From Sneathiella limimaris (GTDB lineage: Bacteria > Pseudomonadota > Alphaproteobacteria > Sneathiellales > Sneathiellaceae): DNA of 64,000 nt. The DNA lies in NCBI RefSeq assembly GCF_012932565.1, contig NZ_JABBYJ010000001.1:2542001-2606000 (forward strand). The letters run 5' to 3'. A model generated the notes under the pieces. The model searched no databases. It worked only from the letters and a program-made list of their open reading frames with translations, and was not told where the DNA came from. The position numbers were made by a program, and so were the translations under genes. This document shows, one piece after another, positions 20,841 to 31,604 of the stretch (its first letter is position 1; each line of letters opens with the position of its first letter).

Positions 20841-22121
20841 TCAGGCCGCTTTCACGGCTTTTCTATTCTTGATCCGATCTTCAATCACAGGACGGAAGTG
20901 TCGGACCAAACCTTGAATTGGCCATGCAGCCGCGTCACCTAGGGCGCAGATTGTATGACCTTCGATACGCTTGGAGACATTGATCAGCATGTCAATTTCT
21001 TCCAATTCCGCATCACCTGATACCAAACGCTGCATAACGCGCCACATCCAGCCGGTTCCTTCTCGGCATGGTGTGCACTGACCACAGCTTTCATGTTTAT
21101 AGAAGTGAGACAGGCGCTCAATAGCTGCAATAACGTCAGTGGATTTGTCCATGACAATAACTGCCGCAGTTCCAAGTCCACTTTGAACCTCTTTCAAGCT
21201 GTCAAAATCCATAAGAACGGTGTCGCAAATGGATTTGGGAAGCAATGGAACTGAAGATCCACCAGGAATGATTGCAAGAAGGTTGTCCCAACCACCCCGC
21301 ACGCCACCGGCATGTTTCTCAATCAGCTCCTTAAGAGGAATACCCATTTCCTCTTCCACATTACAGGGGTTATTTACATGCCCTGAAATACAGAAGAGTT
21401 TTGTTCCTGTGTTATTTGGACGGCCAAGCCCTGCAAACCAATCAGCACCCCGACGAAGAATTTCAGGACCGACGGCGATACTTTCCACGTTATTAACGGT
21501 GGATGGGCAACCCCAGGCTCCAACATTCGCTGGGAATGGAGGCTTCAGCCGTGGTTGACCTTTATTTCCTTCCAGGCTTTCAATCAAAGCAGTTTCTTCA
21601 CCGCAAATGTAAGCCCCTGCTCCGCGGTGAACATAGATATCGAAGTCATATCCGCTGCCGCAGGCATTCTTACCGATCAGGCCATCTGCATAAGCTTCCT
21701 GAATGGCCTCATTCAAGTGAATAGCCTCATTCACGAATTCACCGCGGATATAGATGTAAGCCGCAACTGCTCGCATGGCGAAGCCAGCAATCAAACATCC
21801 TTCCAACAACCGATGCGGATCAAAACGCATGATTTCCCGGTCCTTACAAGTTCCGGGTTCTGACTCGTCCGCATTCACAATTAGGTAGTTTGGACGACCA
21901 TCTGACTCTTTTGGCATGAAGGACCATTTCAGGCCAGTTGGGAAGCCAGCACCGCCACGTCCGCGAAGCCCACTGCCCTTAATCTGCTCGACAATCTCAT
22001 CCTGGCCCATTTCCATGAGCTTTTTGGTATTGTCCCAGACACCCCGTTTTTTGGCACCAGCAAGACGCCAGTCATGCTGTCCATAAAGGTTGGTAAAGAT
22101 ACGGTCTTTATCCTGAAGCAT
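20841..22121 (-). CDS. nuoF: NADH-quinone oxidoreductase subunit F
   Basis: NADH-binding subunit (426 residues) that holds FMN and the N3 4Fe-4S cluster. The Gly-rich site [15 protein letters not shown] binds [22 protein letters not shown] contacts FMN, and [12 protein letters not shown] supplies cluster cysteines, with the fourth in [13 protein letters not shown]. Its ATG shares a base with the nuoE stop (TGATG). Confidence 0.97.
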   Translation of the reverse strand: MLQDKDRIFTNLYGQHDWRLAGAKKRGVWDNTKKLMEMGQDEIVEQIKGSGLRGRGGAGFPTGLKWSFMPKESDGRPNYLIVNADESEPGTCKDREIMRFDPHRLLEGCLIAGFAMRAVAAYIYIRGEFVNEAIHLNEAIQEAYADGLIGKNACGSGYDFDIYVHRGAGAYICGEETALIESLEGNKGQPRLKPPFPANVGAWGCPSTVNNVESIAVGPEILRRGADWFAGLGRPNNTGTKLFCISGHVNNPCNVEEEMGIPLKELIEKHAGGVRGGWDNLLAIIPGGSSVPLLPKSICDTVLMDFDSLKEVQSGLGTAAVIVMDKSTDVIAAIERLSHFYKHESCGQCTPCREGTGWMWRVMQRLVSGDAELEEIDMLINVSKRIEGHTICALGDAAAWPIQGLVRHFRPVIEDRIKNRKAVKAA

Positions 22122-22723
22122 CAGGCGTCACCTCCCTTTTCAAGCAACGTGGTCTGTCCGCCTTCTGGAGCGGAGTTCAGACGATCAATCTGTGGCCCAT
22201 GCGCAGGAACATCATCCCTGGCAAGCTTATCCAGCAACGCTTCAAAGTTGTCAGCATTCAGATCTTCATAAAAATCGTCATTCACCTGAACAACAGGCGC
22301 ATTAACGCAAGCCCCTAGGCATTCAACTTCCAGCAATGTGAACTTGCCATCTTCGGAAGTCTCACCGTTATGAATACCAAGCTTGTTTTCACAGACCTTT
22401 ACAAGGTCGTCACAGCCCCGAAGCCAGCATGGTGTGGTTCTGCAAAGCTGCAGAAAATATTTTCCAACCGGTTTCAGGTTATACATCGTGTAGAAGGTTG
22501 CGACTTCCAGCACCCGCATGTACGGAACGTCCAGGAATTTACCAACATACTCCAAAGCTTCTTTGGACAGCCAGTTTTCGTTCTGACGCTGAGCAAGATC
22601 CAAAAGAGGCATGACAGCACTTTGCTGGCGACCCTCAGGATACTTCGCGACGAAGACCTTCGCTTTTTCAATATTTTCAGGCGTAAACTCGAACGCTTTG
22701 CCTGTTGCGATAACCTGGCTCAT
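22121..22723 (-). CDS. nuoE: NADH-quinone oxidoreductase subunit E
   Basis: Thioredoxin-fold subunit with the N1a 2Fe-2S cluster. Ligands are visible in [13 protein letters not shown] and [10 protein letters not shown]. At 200 residues it is somewhat longer than the E. coli protein because of a C-terminal tail ([20 protein letters not shown]), common in alphaproteobacteria. Start and stop overlap nuoD (ATGA) and nuoF (TGATG). Confidence 0.96.
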   Translation of the reverse strand: MSQVIATGKAFEFTPENIEKAKVFVAKYPEGRQQSAVMPLLDLAQRQNENWLSKEALEYVGKFLDVPYMRVLEVATFYTMYNLKPVGKYFLQLCRTTPCWLRGCDDLVKVCENKLGIHNGETSEDGKFTLLEVECLGACVNAPVVQVNDDFYEDLNADNFEALLDKLARDDVPAHGPQIDRLNSAPEGGQTTLLEKGGDA

Positions 22724-23898
22724 CGGTCAACCTCACCGAACACGATATCCAAACTTCCCAAAATTGCTGACGCATCAGCAAGCATGTGACCTCTCGTTAA
22801 GAAGTCCATCCCTTGCAGATGCACATACCCTGGCGCCCGAATTTTGCACCGGTAAGGTTTGCTGCTTCCGTCGGAAACAAGATAGACGCCAAACTCTCCT
22901 TTTGGAGCTTCAATGGCGACATAAGTTTCCCCTTCTGGGATGCGGACACCTTCTGTGTAATGTTTAAAGTGATTAATCAGAGCTTCCATGGATGTTTTCA
23001 TGTCAGCCCGGCGTGGTGGAGCTACTTTTGGATCCTCAGACAGAACCGGACCTTCCGGCATTTTGTCGAGGCATTGCTCCATAATATGCAAGGATTGGCG
23101 CATTTCTTCCATGCGCATCAAATAACGATCGTAACAGTCACCGTTTAAGCCAACTGGAATATCAAAATCCAGTTCCCCATAAACGTCATAAGGCTGTGAC
23201 TTTCTGAGATCCCAGGCCAAACCGGTCGAGCGAAGCATCACGCCAGAGAAGCCCCAAGCCATAGCTTCTTCCTGATTAACGACCCCGATATCAACGTTCC
23301 GCTGCTTGAAAATTCGGTTTTCAGTCAACAAGGTTGAAATATCGTCGAGAACTTTTGGAAATTCTTTGATGAATTTACGAATGTCATCAGCAAGACCCGC
23401 AGGCAGGTCCTGATGCACACCGCCAACACGATAGTAAGCGGCATGCATACGCGCACCGCAAACCCGCTCATAAAATTCCATCAAGGTTTCACGCTCAACA
23501 AAGCCCCAAAGCATTGGAGTTGTCGCACCAACATCCATGGCCTGCGCGCAAACGTTCATCAAATGGTTCATCAGGCGAGAAATTTCCGCATAGAGAACCC
23601 GAATGAACTGCGCGCGGCGCGGAACTTCACAATTCAACAACCGTTCTGCGGCAAGAACAAAAGCATGCTCCTGAGCCATTGGCGCAGAATAATCCAGACG
23701 ATCAAAATAGGGCATCGCCTGCATGTAAGTTTTATTCTCGATGAGCTTTTCTGTACCCCGATGCAGAAGGCCAATATGCGGATCAACCCGCTCAACCAAC
23801 TCACCATCCAACTCCAGTACCATCCGAAGCACGCCATGCGCAGCAGGATGCTGAGGTCCAAAGTTCAGGGTATAGTTCTTAATTTCGACTTCAGCCAT
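22720..23898 (-). CDS. nuoD: NADH-quinone oxidoreductase subunit D
   Basis: The 49-kDa type subunit (392 residues) that builds the quinone site with NuoB and NuoH. N-terminal [19 protein letters not shown] carries the quinone-contacting His; [12 protein letters not shown] and the C-terminal [10 protein letters not shown] are also typical. nuoC and nuoD are separate genes, unlike the fused nuoCD of E. coli. The ATG shares a base with the nuoC stop. Confidence 0.97.
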   Translation of the reverse strand: MAEVEIKNYTLNFGPQHPAAHGVLRMVLELDGELVERVDPHIGLLHRGTEKLIENKTYMQAMPYFDRLDYSAPMAQEHAFVLAAERLLNCEVPRRAQFIRVLYAEISRLMNHLMNVCAQAMDVGATTPMLWGFVERETLMEFYERVCGARMHAAYYRVGGVHQDLPAGLADDIRKFIKEFPKVLDDISTLLTENRIFKQRNVDIGVVNQEEAMAWGFSGVMLRSTGLAWDLRKSQPYDVYGELDFDIPVGLNGDCYDRYLMRMEEMRQSLHIMEQCLDKMPEGPVLSEDPKVAPPRRADMKTSMEALINHFKHYTEGVRIPEGETYVAIEAPKGEFGVYLVSDGSSKPYRCKIRAPGYVHLQGMDFLTRGHMLADASAILGSLDIVFGEVDR

Positions 23899-24506
23899 CA
23901 GCCCTGCTCCGTCGCTTTTTCGTCACCAGGCAGAACATAATCTGTTCCTTCCCAAGGGCTCTGGAAATCAAATTTCCGGAACTCCTGAACAAGCTTCACT
24001 GGCTCGTAAACTACACGTTTTTCATCTTCGCTATAACGAACCTCAACGTAACCCGTCAATGGGAAGTCTTTACGAAGCGGATGCCCATCAAACCCGTAAT
24101 CGGTAAGAAGTCTGCGTAGATCGGGATGACCACTAAACATGATGCCGTACATATCCCAGGCTTCCCGCTCAAACCAGTTTGCTGTCGGGAAAACCCCAAC
24201 AACACTTGGAACAGGTGTTCGCGCGTCCGTTTGAACCTTAACTGTCACCCGTTGATTCAATTTCAGGCTAAGGAGATTGTAAACAACATCAAACCGCTGC
24301 GCCCGTTCAGGATAATCGACACCACAAACATCACAGAGGATCTGAAATTTACAGGAGGAATCATCCCGCAAGAAAGTCAGGATCTTGATGATGGCATCAG
24401 CTCGCGCTTCCACAAAGAGTTCACCGTGTGCAACGGAGGTTCTAATCACTTCAGCGGACAGCTCACCCTCAATATGGGCTCCCAGTTCTTTTAAAGCGTT
24501 TTCCAT
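23898..24506 (-). CDS. nuoC: NADH-quinone oxidoreductase subunit C
   Basis: The 30-kDa type subunit (202 residues) of the connecting part of complex I; it has no cofactor. The signature [22 protein letters not shown] (from about residue 110) followed by [20 protein letters not shown] is clear. A family-specific N-terminal alpha/beta domain precedes it. It lies 21 bases after nuoB and overlaps nuoD by one base. Confidence 0.96.
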   Translation of the reverse strand: MENALKELGAHIEGELSAEVIRTSVAHGELFVEARADAIIKILTFLRDDSSCKFQILCDVCGVDYPERAQRFDVVYNLLSLKLNQRVTVKVQTDARTPVPSVVGVFPTANWFEREAWDMYGIMFSGHPDLRRLLTDYGFDGHPLRKDFPLTGYVEVRYSEDEKRVVYEPVKLVQEFRKFDFQSPWEGTDYVLPGDEKATEQG

Positions 24507-24527
24507 GTATCTTCCGATCGCCGTTCT

Positions 24528-25076
24528 TTATCTGACAAAAGTTCCGGTTCGACGAATCTTCTTCTGCAATTGGAAGATACCGTAAACCAAAGCCTCTGCA
24601 GTTGGTGGGCAGCCAGGAACATAGATATCAACCGGAACAATCCGATCGCATCCCCGAACTACTGAGTAAGAATAGTGGTAATAACCGCCACCGTTCGCGC
24701 AAGATCCCATTGAGATCACATAGCGTGGCTCGGCCATTTGGTCATAAACCTTGCGAAGGGCTGGGGCCATCTTATTGGTCAGCGTACCCGCAACAATCAT
24801 CACATCGGACTGACGAGGGCTACCCCGGGGAACAACACCAAGGCGTTCCATATCGTAGCGAGGCTGCCAGGCGTGCATCATTTCAACAGCACAGCATGCC
24901 AAGCCAAATGTCATCGGCCAGATGGAGCCTGTCCGCGCCCAGTTCACAAGTTTGTCTACTTGTGTAACGACAAATCCTTTGTCATCTAATTCACTGGAAA
25001 TCCCACGAAAAAACTCGTCCTGTTCTGTCCCGATAGCTCCAGACGCTGGAGTTTGTTGAGTGGATGTTACTCCCAT
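24528..25076 (-). CDS. nuoB: NADH-quinone oxidoreductase subunit B
   Basis: Holds the terminal 4Fe-4S cluster N2 next to the quinone site. Ligands: the adjacent cysteines in [13 protein letters not shown], then [11 protein letters not shown] and [13 protein letters not shown] place the start at the ATG at 25076 ([13 protein letters not shown]), which has a strong AAGGGAG Shine-Dalgarno sequence at good distance and overlaps nuoA by 10 bases, giving 182 residues. The ATG at 25097 would overlap nuoA by 31 bases and has no ribosome-binding site. Confidence 0.95.
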   Translation of the reverse strand: MGVTSTQQTPASGAIGTEQDEFFRGISSELDDKGFVVTQVDKLVNWARTGSIWPMTFGLACCAVEMMHAWQPRYDMERLGVVPRGSPRQSDVMIVAGTLTNKMAPALRKVYDQMAEPRYVISMGSCANGGGYYHYSYSVVRGCDRIVPVDIYVPGCPPTAEALVYGIFQLQKKIRRTGTFVR

Positions 25077-25432
25077 TCGAGAGCTCCCTTCTTCCATTCG
25101 TAAATAAATCCGATCGTCAGAATGCCTAAGAAGACAATCATAGACCAGAAACCGAATAATCCGATATCACCCAGTGACACAGCCCATGGGAACAGGAAGG
25201 CCACCTCTAGGTCAAAGATAATGAATAGAATCGCAACCAGGTAAAACCGCACATCGAATTGAGTACGCGCATCACCGAACGGCTCAAAGCCACATTCATA
25301 TGGAGAGAGTTTTTCCGCGTCCGGATGTTGGCGTGCAACAATCAAAGATGCCGCAACAATGACCAAGGACAGGCCAATCGCGATACCCAGAAAAATCAGG
25401 ATCGGTAGATATTCAAGTAGTAATGCTTCCAT
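25067..25432 (-). CDS. nuoA: NADH-quinone oxidoreductase subunit A
   Basis: First gene of the operon; a three-helix membrane subunit of 121 residues from the ATG at 25432 ([16 protein letters not shown]). A GTG at 25444 would add four residues. The family loop [22 protein letters not shown] is present, followed by [11 protein letters not shown] with conserved acidic residues. Promoter sequences should lie in the 200 bases before tRNA-Asp. Confidence 0.96.
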   Translation of the reverse strand: MEALLLEYLPILIFLGIAIGLSLVIVAASLIVARQHPDAEKLSPYECGFEPFGDARTQFDVRFYLVAILFIIFDLEVAFLFPWAVSLGDIGLFGFWSMIVFLGILTIGFIYEWKKGALEWE

Positions 25433-25504
25433 TCTCGACAACACCGCGCGGGATCGTTTGGGATGATCCTTGATGCGGCACTCCCTCTAGCTCTGTTAGT
25501 GCGC

Positions 25505-25510
25505 ATTATA
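25505..25510 (-). promoter_or_regulatory. Possible -10 element for the nuo operon
   Basis: On the minus strand a perfect TATAAT lies about 70 bases before the nuoA start. No convincing -35 hexamer is found 16-18 bases further up (the sequence there is T-rich), so only the -10 is supported. Confidence 0.35.
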
Positions 25511-25643
25511 GTGTGGGTTATAAGGAAAAAAAGGCATTTAGCAACAAAATTTCGCCATTTTCTTTTACGTGCGCTTGAGATGACACATAGCTTTCCCTGC
25601 CACAAATCGGACATTATAAACAGCGGAAAATTTTTGGGGAAAA

Positions 25644-25720
<77 letters not shown>

Positions 25721-26214
25721 GCTGTGAGGCCGTGTTTTATTGGAGGAGGCCCCCGCTGTCAAGCAACATAAATGTAAAAATGAAAGATTTTTTTCAATAC
25801 TATTTTAGAAGCACAAAAACGGCAGTTTTATGCCGCTTTAAACAAGCAGATCTGACCGACTAAATCCTAGAGCTAAGGAAATTTTCAAAAAAGATTTGGT
25901 AGGAAACAATAATTCGAAAAGACAAATCGCAAATCGCTTTGAATCATGATGCCAAACCAATTCAAAAATAATCCTGATTGGAGTGCTAATTCTGAATCAA
26001 AAGCGCCAATCATATTTTCTATATTAATTATATATCAGATAGTTACATCGAATCATTACTAGAAAGAATCAAGTAGCGTCAAAGATGCTTAACAAATATT
26101 TCGCATTACAGAAATCTGACTGAGTTAGTTTAAAGCGTAAAATTCGCACGCAGTCGAAAAACAAAAAACCGTTCCATAAGAACACATAATCAGCCAGCGT
26201 TTGCGCTGTAATCC
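25721..26214. other. AT-rich stretch without protein genes between two tRNAs
   Basis: About 490 bases between tRNA-Asp and the tRNA-Val terminator. No reading frame above 30 codons with a ribosome-binding site was found. It contains a terminator-like hairpin on the minus strand (25815-25838), and a promoter-like pair on the minus strand: TTGACG at 26082-26077 and AGTAAT at 26060-26055, 16 bases apart. Together they could define a small RNA of roughly 230 bases; see the findings. Confidence 0.4.
25815..25838 (-). terminator. Terminator-like hairpin with no gene in front
   Basis: Minus strand: stem AAGCGGCA / TGCCGTTT (one G-U pair), loop TAAAAC, run of five T. It is weaker than the other terminators of the window. 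tRNA-Val upstream already has its own terminator, so this one would serve an unannotated transcript. Confidence 0.4.
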
Positions 26215-26250
26215 CAAAAAGCAAAAGGCCCGCTGATTGCGGGCCTTTTG
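26215..26250 (-). terminator. Rho-independent terminator of tRNA-Val
   Basis: Perfect 12-bp inverted repeat CAAAAGGCCCGC / GCGGGCCTTTTG with a 5-base loop, followed on the minus strand by CTTTTT. It begins 9 bases past the tRNA-Val CCA end. Confidence 0.88.
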
Positions 26251-26258
26251 TGCTTGAA

Positions 26259-26335
26259 TGGTGGGTGATGAGAGATTCGAACTCCCGACCCCTTCGGTGT
26301 AAACGAAGTGCTCTAACCAGCTGAGCTAATCACCC
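26259..26335 (-). tRNA. tRNA-Val (TAC)
   Basis: A 77-nt cloverleaf with encoded CCA. Acceptor GGGTGAT pairs with ATCACCC, the D arm is AGCTCAGCTGGTTAGAGC, the anticodon arm is CTTCGTTTACACCGAAG with anticodon TAC, and the T arm contains GTTCGAATC. Discriminator A73. Located behind the HU gene on the same strand, the standard alphaproteobacterial position. Confidence 0.97.
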
Positions 26336-26386
26336 ATCGTGCGTTGCGAGGCAGTGTATAACAGGCCATTTGACCAAAGGGAAGAT

Positions 26387-26427
26387 AAAAAAAGAGGCCA
26401 GACCAATTTTTTTTGATCTGACCTCTT
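26387..26427 (-). terminator. Rho-independent terminator of hup
   Basis: Minus strand: stem GAGGTCAGATC / GGTCTGGCCTC (with G-U pairs), A-rich loop, then a run of seven T. It starts 25 bases after the hup stop codon. Confidence 0.88.
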
Positions 26428-26451
26428 CTATAAGAAGTAAACAGGTAAAAA

Positions 26452-26727
26452 TTACTTGTTTACAGCGTCTTTCAGGCCTTTGCCTGCTTTGAACTTAGGC
26501 TGTTTTGACGCAGGAATCTGAATAGTTTCACCAGTCCGAGGATTCCGTCCTTCTGAGGCTTTCCGTTCAGCTACGCTAAAGGTACCGAAGCCAACCAGGC
26601 GAACATCATCACCTTTAGTCAGAGCAGAAGAAACTGCATCAAGCACTGCATCCACACTTTTTGCGGCTTCTGTTTTGCCAAGACCGGTTGAATCAGCCAC
26701 TGCGGCAACGAGATCGTTTTTATTCAC
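26452..26727 (-). CDS. hup: DNA-binding protein HU
   Basis: Small histone-like protein (91 residues) that bends and compacts DNA as a dimer. The family signature is complete: N-terminal MNKNDLVAAVADSTGLGKTE, the GFGTFSVAERKASEGRNPRTGE region, and the arm IQIPASKQPKFKAGKGLKD. Position directly downstream of lon is usual. A strong terminator follows, so this is probably a highly expressed single gene. Confidence 0.97.
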   Translation of the reverse strand: MNKNDLVAAVADSTGLGKTEAAKSVDAVLDAVSSALTKGDDVRLVGFGTFSVAERKASEGRNPRTGETIQIPASKQPKFKAGKGLKDAVNK

Positions 26728-26883
26728 TATAAGCCCCCTTCAAGTTCTTAATGTAAATCATGTTGTTCAATTCATTTTCCAACAAAAGACCGGTGAATAC
26801 TAGAAGCGACGCTTTCAATGGTCAAAGGGAAATTTCAATTTATCCCCAGTTTTCTGCGCATTCACAACAGTTTAGTGAAAATT

Positions 26884-29295
26884 TTAGTGAGTCGTAACGC
26901 CATCCGTAGATTTTTGGGCGGATGCTGCACTTGCTAACTCCTGAGCGATGCGTTCTTCACTCCAGTCAAGCGGCTCTAGCGGCTTGGTAAGAGCTATTTT
27001 TAACACCTCTTCAACGTCAGAAACTGGAATAATCTTGAGTCCCTCTTTCACATTATCGGGAATCTCTTCCAAGTCCTTTTCGTTGTCTTTCGGAATCAGG
27101 ACAGTTCGAATACCACCTCGCAAGGCGGCAAGAAGCTTTTCTTTCAATCCACCAATTGGAAGTACTCGTCCACGGAGAGTTACTTCGCCTGTCATGGCGA
27201 CATCTTTATGGACAGGTATATTTGTCAACACGGAGATGATCGACGTTACCATTGCAATCCCGGCAGAAGGCCCATCTTTTGGCGTGGCGCCCTCAGGTAC
27301 GTGAACGTGAATATCATGGCGGTCAAAATCAGTTGGTTTGACGCCCATATCCAAGCAACGAGCCTGTACAAAACTTTTTGCAGCCTGCACAGATTCCTGC
27401 ATCACATCCCCAAGTTTACCTGTGATTTGCATCCGGCCTTTACCGTAAAGCTTCACAGCTTCGATAGTGAGGAGCTCACCACCAACTTCAGTCCAGGCAA
27501 GACCTGTAACCAAGCCGATCTGGTCTTCCTCTTCGATCATGCCATAGCGGAATTTCCGAACACCGGCAAAGTCTTTAAGGTTCTCAGGTGTGACGTGGAT
27601 ACTTTCGATACCATCGGTCGTGATTTTCTTTACAGCCTTCCGAGCAAGTTTCGCGATTTCACGCTCTAAGCTTCGAACACCAGCTTCCCGGCAATAATAC
27701 CGGATAAGATCCCGAATGGCGTCATCTGTTACTGACCATTCTTTCTCTTTCAAGCCGTGGTTCTTCATCTGTTTTTTCAACAAATGACGTTTGGCGATTT
27801 CGACTTTTTCATCTTCTGTGTAACCAGAGAGCTGAATAATCTCCATACGATCCCGAAGTGGTCCGGGCATATTCAGAGAGTTAGCTGTACAGATAAACAT
27901 CACTTCGGAGAGGTCATATTCGACCTCCAGATAATGATCGGCGAAATGGGTATTCTGCTCCGGATCGAGAACTTCCAATAATGCAGAAGATGGATCACCA
28001 CGGAAATCATTGCCAAGCTTGTCAATCTCATCAAACAAGAACAATGGATTGATTGATTTCGCCTTTTTCATGGACTGGATGACTTTACCTGGCATTGACC
28101 CGATATAAGTTCTCCGGTGACCACGGATTTCAGCTTCGTCGCGCACACCACCAAGGGCTACACGGACGAAATTCCGTCCAGTTGCTTTAGCAACAGATTG
28201 ACCAAGCGAAGTCTTACCAACGCCAGGAGGTCCAACCAAGCAAAGGATGGAGCCCTGATTTTTCCTGACCCGTTGTTGAACAGCAAGATATTCCAAAATG
28301 CGTTCTTTGACTTTTTCCAAGCCGTAATGATCATCATTCAGGATTTTTTCAGCCAGTTTCAGATCTTTCTTAACGCGGGTCCGCTTACCCCAAGGGATCG
28401 TCAGCAACCAATCCAGATAATTCCGAACAACAGTTGCTTCTGCAGACATTGGGCTCATGCTACGCAGCTTTTTCATTTCCTGCTGGCACTTTTCGCGAGC
28501 TTCTTTGGTCAGCTTTGTATCTGCGATCTTTTCTTCAAGTTCGCTTAACTCATCGCGACCATCTTCGCCCTCACCCAGTTCTTTCTGAATGGCTTTCATC
28601 TGCTCATTCAAATAATATTCCCGTTGGGTTTTCTCCATCTGGCGTTTGACACGGTTGCGAATTTTCTTCTCAACCTGCAGAACTCCAATTTCTTCTTCCA
28701 TCAGGCTGTAAATTCGCTCTAAACGCTCAGCAACATTCTCAATTTCAAGAAGTTCCTGCTTTTCAGCGATCTTAAGTGCCATATGAGAGGCCATAGTATC
28801 AGCCAGCTTTGATGGTTCATCAATCTGGTTAAGGGATACCAAAACTTCAGGCGGGACTTTCCGGTTCAGTTTCACATATTGCTCGAACTGTGTAATGACA
28901 GAACGCGCCAACGCTTCAAGTTCCGCACTATCATCATGATCTTCTGCAATGATTTCAGCATGCGCCTGGAAAAAATCTTCATTTGGAATGAATGAAGTTA
29001 TGCGGGCCCGCTCGACACCTTCAACAAGCACTTTGACAGTTCCGTCCGGCAACTTCAAAAGTTGCAAAACCGAGGCAACTGTCCCGACATTATGGATGTC
29101 GTCCTCACCAGGATCGTCTTTGCTCGCATCTTTCTGCGCAACGAGAAGAATTTGTTTGTCATCGTTCATAACATCTTCGAGGGCACGAACAGATTTATCG
29201 CGACCCACAAAGAGGGGAACAATCATATGAGGGAAAACAACAATGTCCCTCAAAGGCAAAACGGGAAAATCTTGTGATTGAGAAATTTCGTTCAT
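26884..29295 (-). CDS. lon: ATP-dependent protease Lon
   Basis: AAA+ serine protease that degrades misfolded and regulatory proteins. The 803-residue protein has the N-terminal LON substrate domain (FPVLPLRDIVVFPHMIVPL), a coiled-coil middle, the ATPase domain with Walker A GPPGVGKTS and Walker B LFLFDEIDK, and the protease domain with the catalytic Ser in PKDGPSAG and Lys in LPIGGLKEKLLAA. In alphaproteobacteria Lon also clears cell-cycle regulators such as CcrM and DnaA; whether it does so here is an inference. It follows clpX after a gap of about 100 bases holding a hairpin. Confidence 0.97.
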   Translation of the reverse strand: MNEISQSQDFPVLPLRDIVVFPHMIVPLFVGRDKSVRALEDVMNDDKQILLVAQKDASKDDPGEDDIHNVGTVASVLQLLKLPDGTVKVLVEGVERARITSFIPNEDFFQAHAEIIAEDHDDSAELEALARSVITQFEQYVKLNRKVPPEVLVSLNQIDEPSKLADTMASHMALKIAEKQELLEIENVAERLERIYSLMEEEIGVLQVEKKIRNRVKRQMEKTQREYYLNEQMKAIQKELGEGEDGRDELSELEEKIADTKLTKEAREKCQQEMKKLRSMSPMSAEATVVRNYLDWLLTIPWGKRTRVKKDLKLAEKILNDDHYGLEKVKERILEYLAVQQRVRKNQGSILCLVGPPGVGKTSLGQSVAKATGRNFVRVALGGVRDEAEIRGHRRTYIGSMPGKVIQSMKKAKSINPLFLFDEIDKLGNDFRGDPSSALLEVLDPEQNTHFADHYLEVEYDLSEVMFICTANSLNMPGPLRDRMEIIQLSGYTEDEKVEIAKRHLLKKQMKNHGLKEKEWSVTDDAIRDLIRYYCREAGVRSLEREIAKLARKAVKKITTDGIESIHVTPENLKDFAGVRKFRYGMIEEEDQIGLVTGLAWTEVGGELLTIEAVKLYGKGRMQITGKLGDVMQESVQAAKSFVQARCLDMGVKPTDFDRHDIHVHVPEGATPKDGPSAGIAMVTSIISVLTNIPVHKDVAMTGEVTLRGRVLPIGGLKEKLLAALRGGIRTVLIPKDNEKDLEEIPDNVKEGLKIIPVSDVEEVLKIALTKPLEPLDWSEERIAQELASAASAQKSTDGVTTH

Positions 29296-29359
29296 GTTAG
29301 GGCCTTCAGGGTCAGACGGGCGAACAGATTTGAGTTGGCCTCTGACCGGATAGAAAATG

Positions 29360-29384
29360 CCGAAGGAGGGCTTCCCTCCTCCGG
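29360..29384 (-). terminator. GC-rich hairpin between clpX and lon
   Basis: Minus strand: 11-bp stem CCGGAGGAGGG / CCCTCCTTCGG with a 3-base loop and one G-U pair, ten bases after the clpX stop. The following sequence (CATTTTCTATCC) is only moderately T-rich, so it may be a leaky terminator or an mRNA-stabilising hairpin rather than a full stop. Confidence 0.55.
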
Positions 29385-29393
29385 AAATAATGA

Positions 29394-30662
29394 CTAAGCG
29401 CTGCTGCCTGCTTCTTTGCGATCAGCATAGATGTAGAGGGGTTGACCTTCGCCAGCAACAACATCTGCGTTCACGACGATCTCTTCAACACCTTCTACAG
29501 TTGGTAAGTCATACATAGGTTCAAGAAGAATACCTTCAAGTATTGATCTTAGGCCACGGGCACCAGTTTTTCGTTCAATCGCTTTTTTCGCGATAGCAAT
29601 CAGGGCATCATCTGTGAAAGTTAGTTTAACTTCTTCCATGTCAAACAAGCGCTGATACTGCTTAACAAGTGCGTTTTTAGGACTTGTAAGAATTTCGACA
29701 AGAGCATCCTCATCCAAGTCTTCCAATGTCGCGATAACGGGGAGACGGCCAACAAATTCCGGGATCATTCCGAATTTAGTCAAATCGTCAGGCTCTACAT
29801 TCTTCAGAAGCTCGCCTGTTTTCCGATCGTCTTCGCTTTTTACATCCGCACCGAAACCAATAGATGTGTCCTGTCCACGTGAGCTGATAATCTTATCGAG
29901 GCCCGCAAAAGCACCACCGCAGATAAACAAAATATTTGTCGTATCGACTTGCAAGAACTCCTGCTGAGGATGTTTCCGACCGCCCTGTGGAGGCACGGAC
30001 GCAACAGTTCCTTCCATGATTTTCAGCAATGCTTGCTGGACACCTTCACCAGACACATCTCGTGTAATCGACGGATTATCTGATTTGCGGCTGATCTTAT
30101 CGACCTCATCGATATAGACGATACCACGTTGAGCCCGTTCGACATTGTAGTCAGCTGCCTGCAAAAGTTTGAGAATGATGTTTTCCACATCCTCACCCAC
30201 ATAACCGGCTTCTGTCAGTGTCGTTGCATCAGCCATTGTGAACGGAACATCAAGGATCCGAGCTAACGTCTGAGCAAGTAGCGTTTTACCGCAACCCGTT
30301 GGACCAACAAGCAAAATATTTGATTTCGCAAGTTCAACATCGTCAGATTTTGAACTGTGGTGTAATCGCTTGTAATGGTTGTGAACAGCTACGGACAATA
30401 CCTTCTTGGCGTGTTTCTGGCCAATTACGTAATCATCCAACACGCTGTTAATTTCGCTTGGAGAGGGAACACCGTCGCTTGACTTCACAAGCGTACTTTT
30501 ATGCTCTTCGCGAATAATATCCATGCAGAGTTCAACACATTCATCACAGATGAACACTGTGGGACCGGCAATCAGCTTTCTGACTTCATGCTGGCTCTTG
30601 CCACAGAAGGAACAATACAAAGTATTCTTCGAATCTCCGCCACTTAATTTGGTCATAGACAC
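29394..30662 (-). CDS. clpX: ATP-dependent Clp protease ATP-binding subunit ClpX
   Basis: AAA+ unfoldase that feeds substrates to ClpP. The 422-residue protein has the N-terminal zinc-binding domain ([14 protein letters not shown] and ICDECVELC), Walker [12 protein letters not shown], Walker [13 protein letters not shown], the IGF loop for ClpP docking (around SIGFGADV) and a C-terminal sensor 2 domain ([13 protein letters not shown]). It lies 199 bases behind clpP, long enough for its own promoter. Confidence 0.97.
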   Translation of the reverse strand: MSMTKLSGGDSKNTLYCSFCGKSQHEVRKLIAGPTVFICDECVELCMDIIREEHKSTLVKSSDGVPSPSEINSVLDDYVIGQKHAKKVLSVAVHNHYKRLHHSSKSDDVELAKSNILLVGPTGCGKTLLAQTLARILDVPFTMADATTLTEAGYVGEDVENIILKLLQAADYNVERAQRGIVYIDEVDKISRKSDNPSITRDVSGEGVQQALLKIMEGTVASVPPQGGRKHPQQEFLQVDTTNILFICGGAFAGLDKIISSRGQDTSIGFGADVKSEDDRKTGELLKNVEPDDLTKFGMIPEFVGRLPVIATLEDLDEDALVEILTSPKNALVKQYQRLFDMEEVKLTFTDDALIAIAKKAIERKTGARGLRSILEGILLEPMYDLPTVEGVEEIVVNADVVAGEGQPLYIYADRKEAGSSA

Positions 30663-30861
30663 TCCAATTAATCGTTGGACATTACATATTAGCTATCGAC
30701 TTCGCCATCCACAACAAGAATGTTAAAATCTTATGCGAATTGCTGCAATGCCCGCAAGAAGGCCGATCAACTTTATATAGCTGACCGTCCTCAATTTTCC
30801 GTTAACAGCTCTATGAGACAAGACTGACAACGCAACCTAAAGGTGAAGGCAGATTTAAGTC

Positions 30862-31503
30862 TTATTCGCTATCAGCAGGCTTTTCAACAGGACCTACCCG
30901 TTTTTCAACAACTTCATCAATCAGCCCAAATTCTTTTGCTTCTTCGGCTGTCATGAAATTATCCCGCTCCATAGACCGTTCGATCACATCGAGAGGTTGT
31001 CCTGTATGCTGGACATATAGATCATTGAGTCGCGCCCGAATTTTCAGAATTTCCCGAGCTTGAATTTCAATGTCTGTCGCTTGTCCCTGAGCACCACCAG
31101 AAGGCTGATGGATCATCACCCGCGCATTTGGAAGCGCAAATCGTTGCCCTTTAGAACCTGCGGTCAACAAGAAAGAGCCCATAGAGGCTGCTTGTCCGAT
31201 ACACACCGTTGAAATTTCTGGCTTGATGTATTGCATGGTATCATACATGGCAAGACCAGATGTCACCACACCGCCAGGTGAGTTGATGTACATATTGATC
31301 GGCTTGTTTGGGTTTTCGGCTTCCAGGAACAGGAGCTGAGCTGTAATTAGGCTAGCCATTCCATCATGGACCTGCCCTGTTACGAATATAATTCTCTCTT
31401 TCAACAAACGTGAGTAAATGTCATATGAACGCTCCCCCCGGGCAGTCTGCTCGACAACCATCGGGATCAGGGTATTCATATACGTATCAATCACATCAGC
31501 CAT
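30862..31503 (-). CDS. clpP: ATP-dependent Clp protease proteolytic subunit ClpP
   Basis: Serine peptidase forming the 14-subunit proteolytic barrel. The 213-residue protein shows the catalytic triad S107 ([11 protein letters not shown]), H132 (VMIHQPSGG) and D181 (MERDNFM). The ATG is preceded by GAGGAAAATGAGC, which begins right after the T-run of the tig terminator hairpin. It sits between tig and clpX as in most bacteria. Confidence 0.97.
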   Translation of the reverse strand: MADVIDTYMNTLIPMVVEQTARGERSYDIYSRLLKERIIFVTGQVHDGMASLITAQLLFLEAENPNKPINMYINSPGGVVTSGLAMYDTMQYIKPEISTVCIGQAASMGSFLLTAGSKGQRFALPNARVMIHQPSGGAQGQATDIEIQAREILKIRARLNDLYVQHTGQPLDVIERSMERDNFMTAEEAKEFGLIDEVVEKRVGPVEKPADSE

Positions 31504-31517
31504 TGCTCATTTTCCTC

Positions 31518-31573
31518 AAAAAAAATAGGTGGTCATTTCAATGTGCACATTGGCGCTGAAATTTCCACCTATT
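31518..31573 (-). terminator. Terminator hairpin between tig and clpP
   Basis: Minus strand: outer stem AATAGGTGG / CCACCTATT, inner ATTTCA / TGAAAT pairing and a central 12-bp palindrome AATGTGCACATT, followed by eight T. The T-run directly abuts the clpP Shine-Dalgarno sequence (GAGG), leaving no room for a promoter between them. Confidence 0.75.
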
Positions 31574-31604
31574 AAACAAAAAAATTTGTTTAGATCTGAA
31601 ACTT

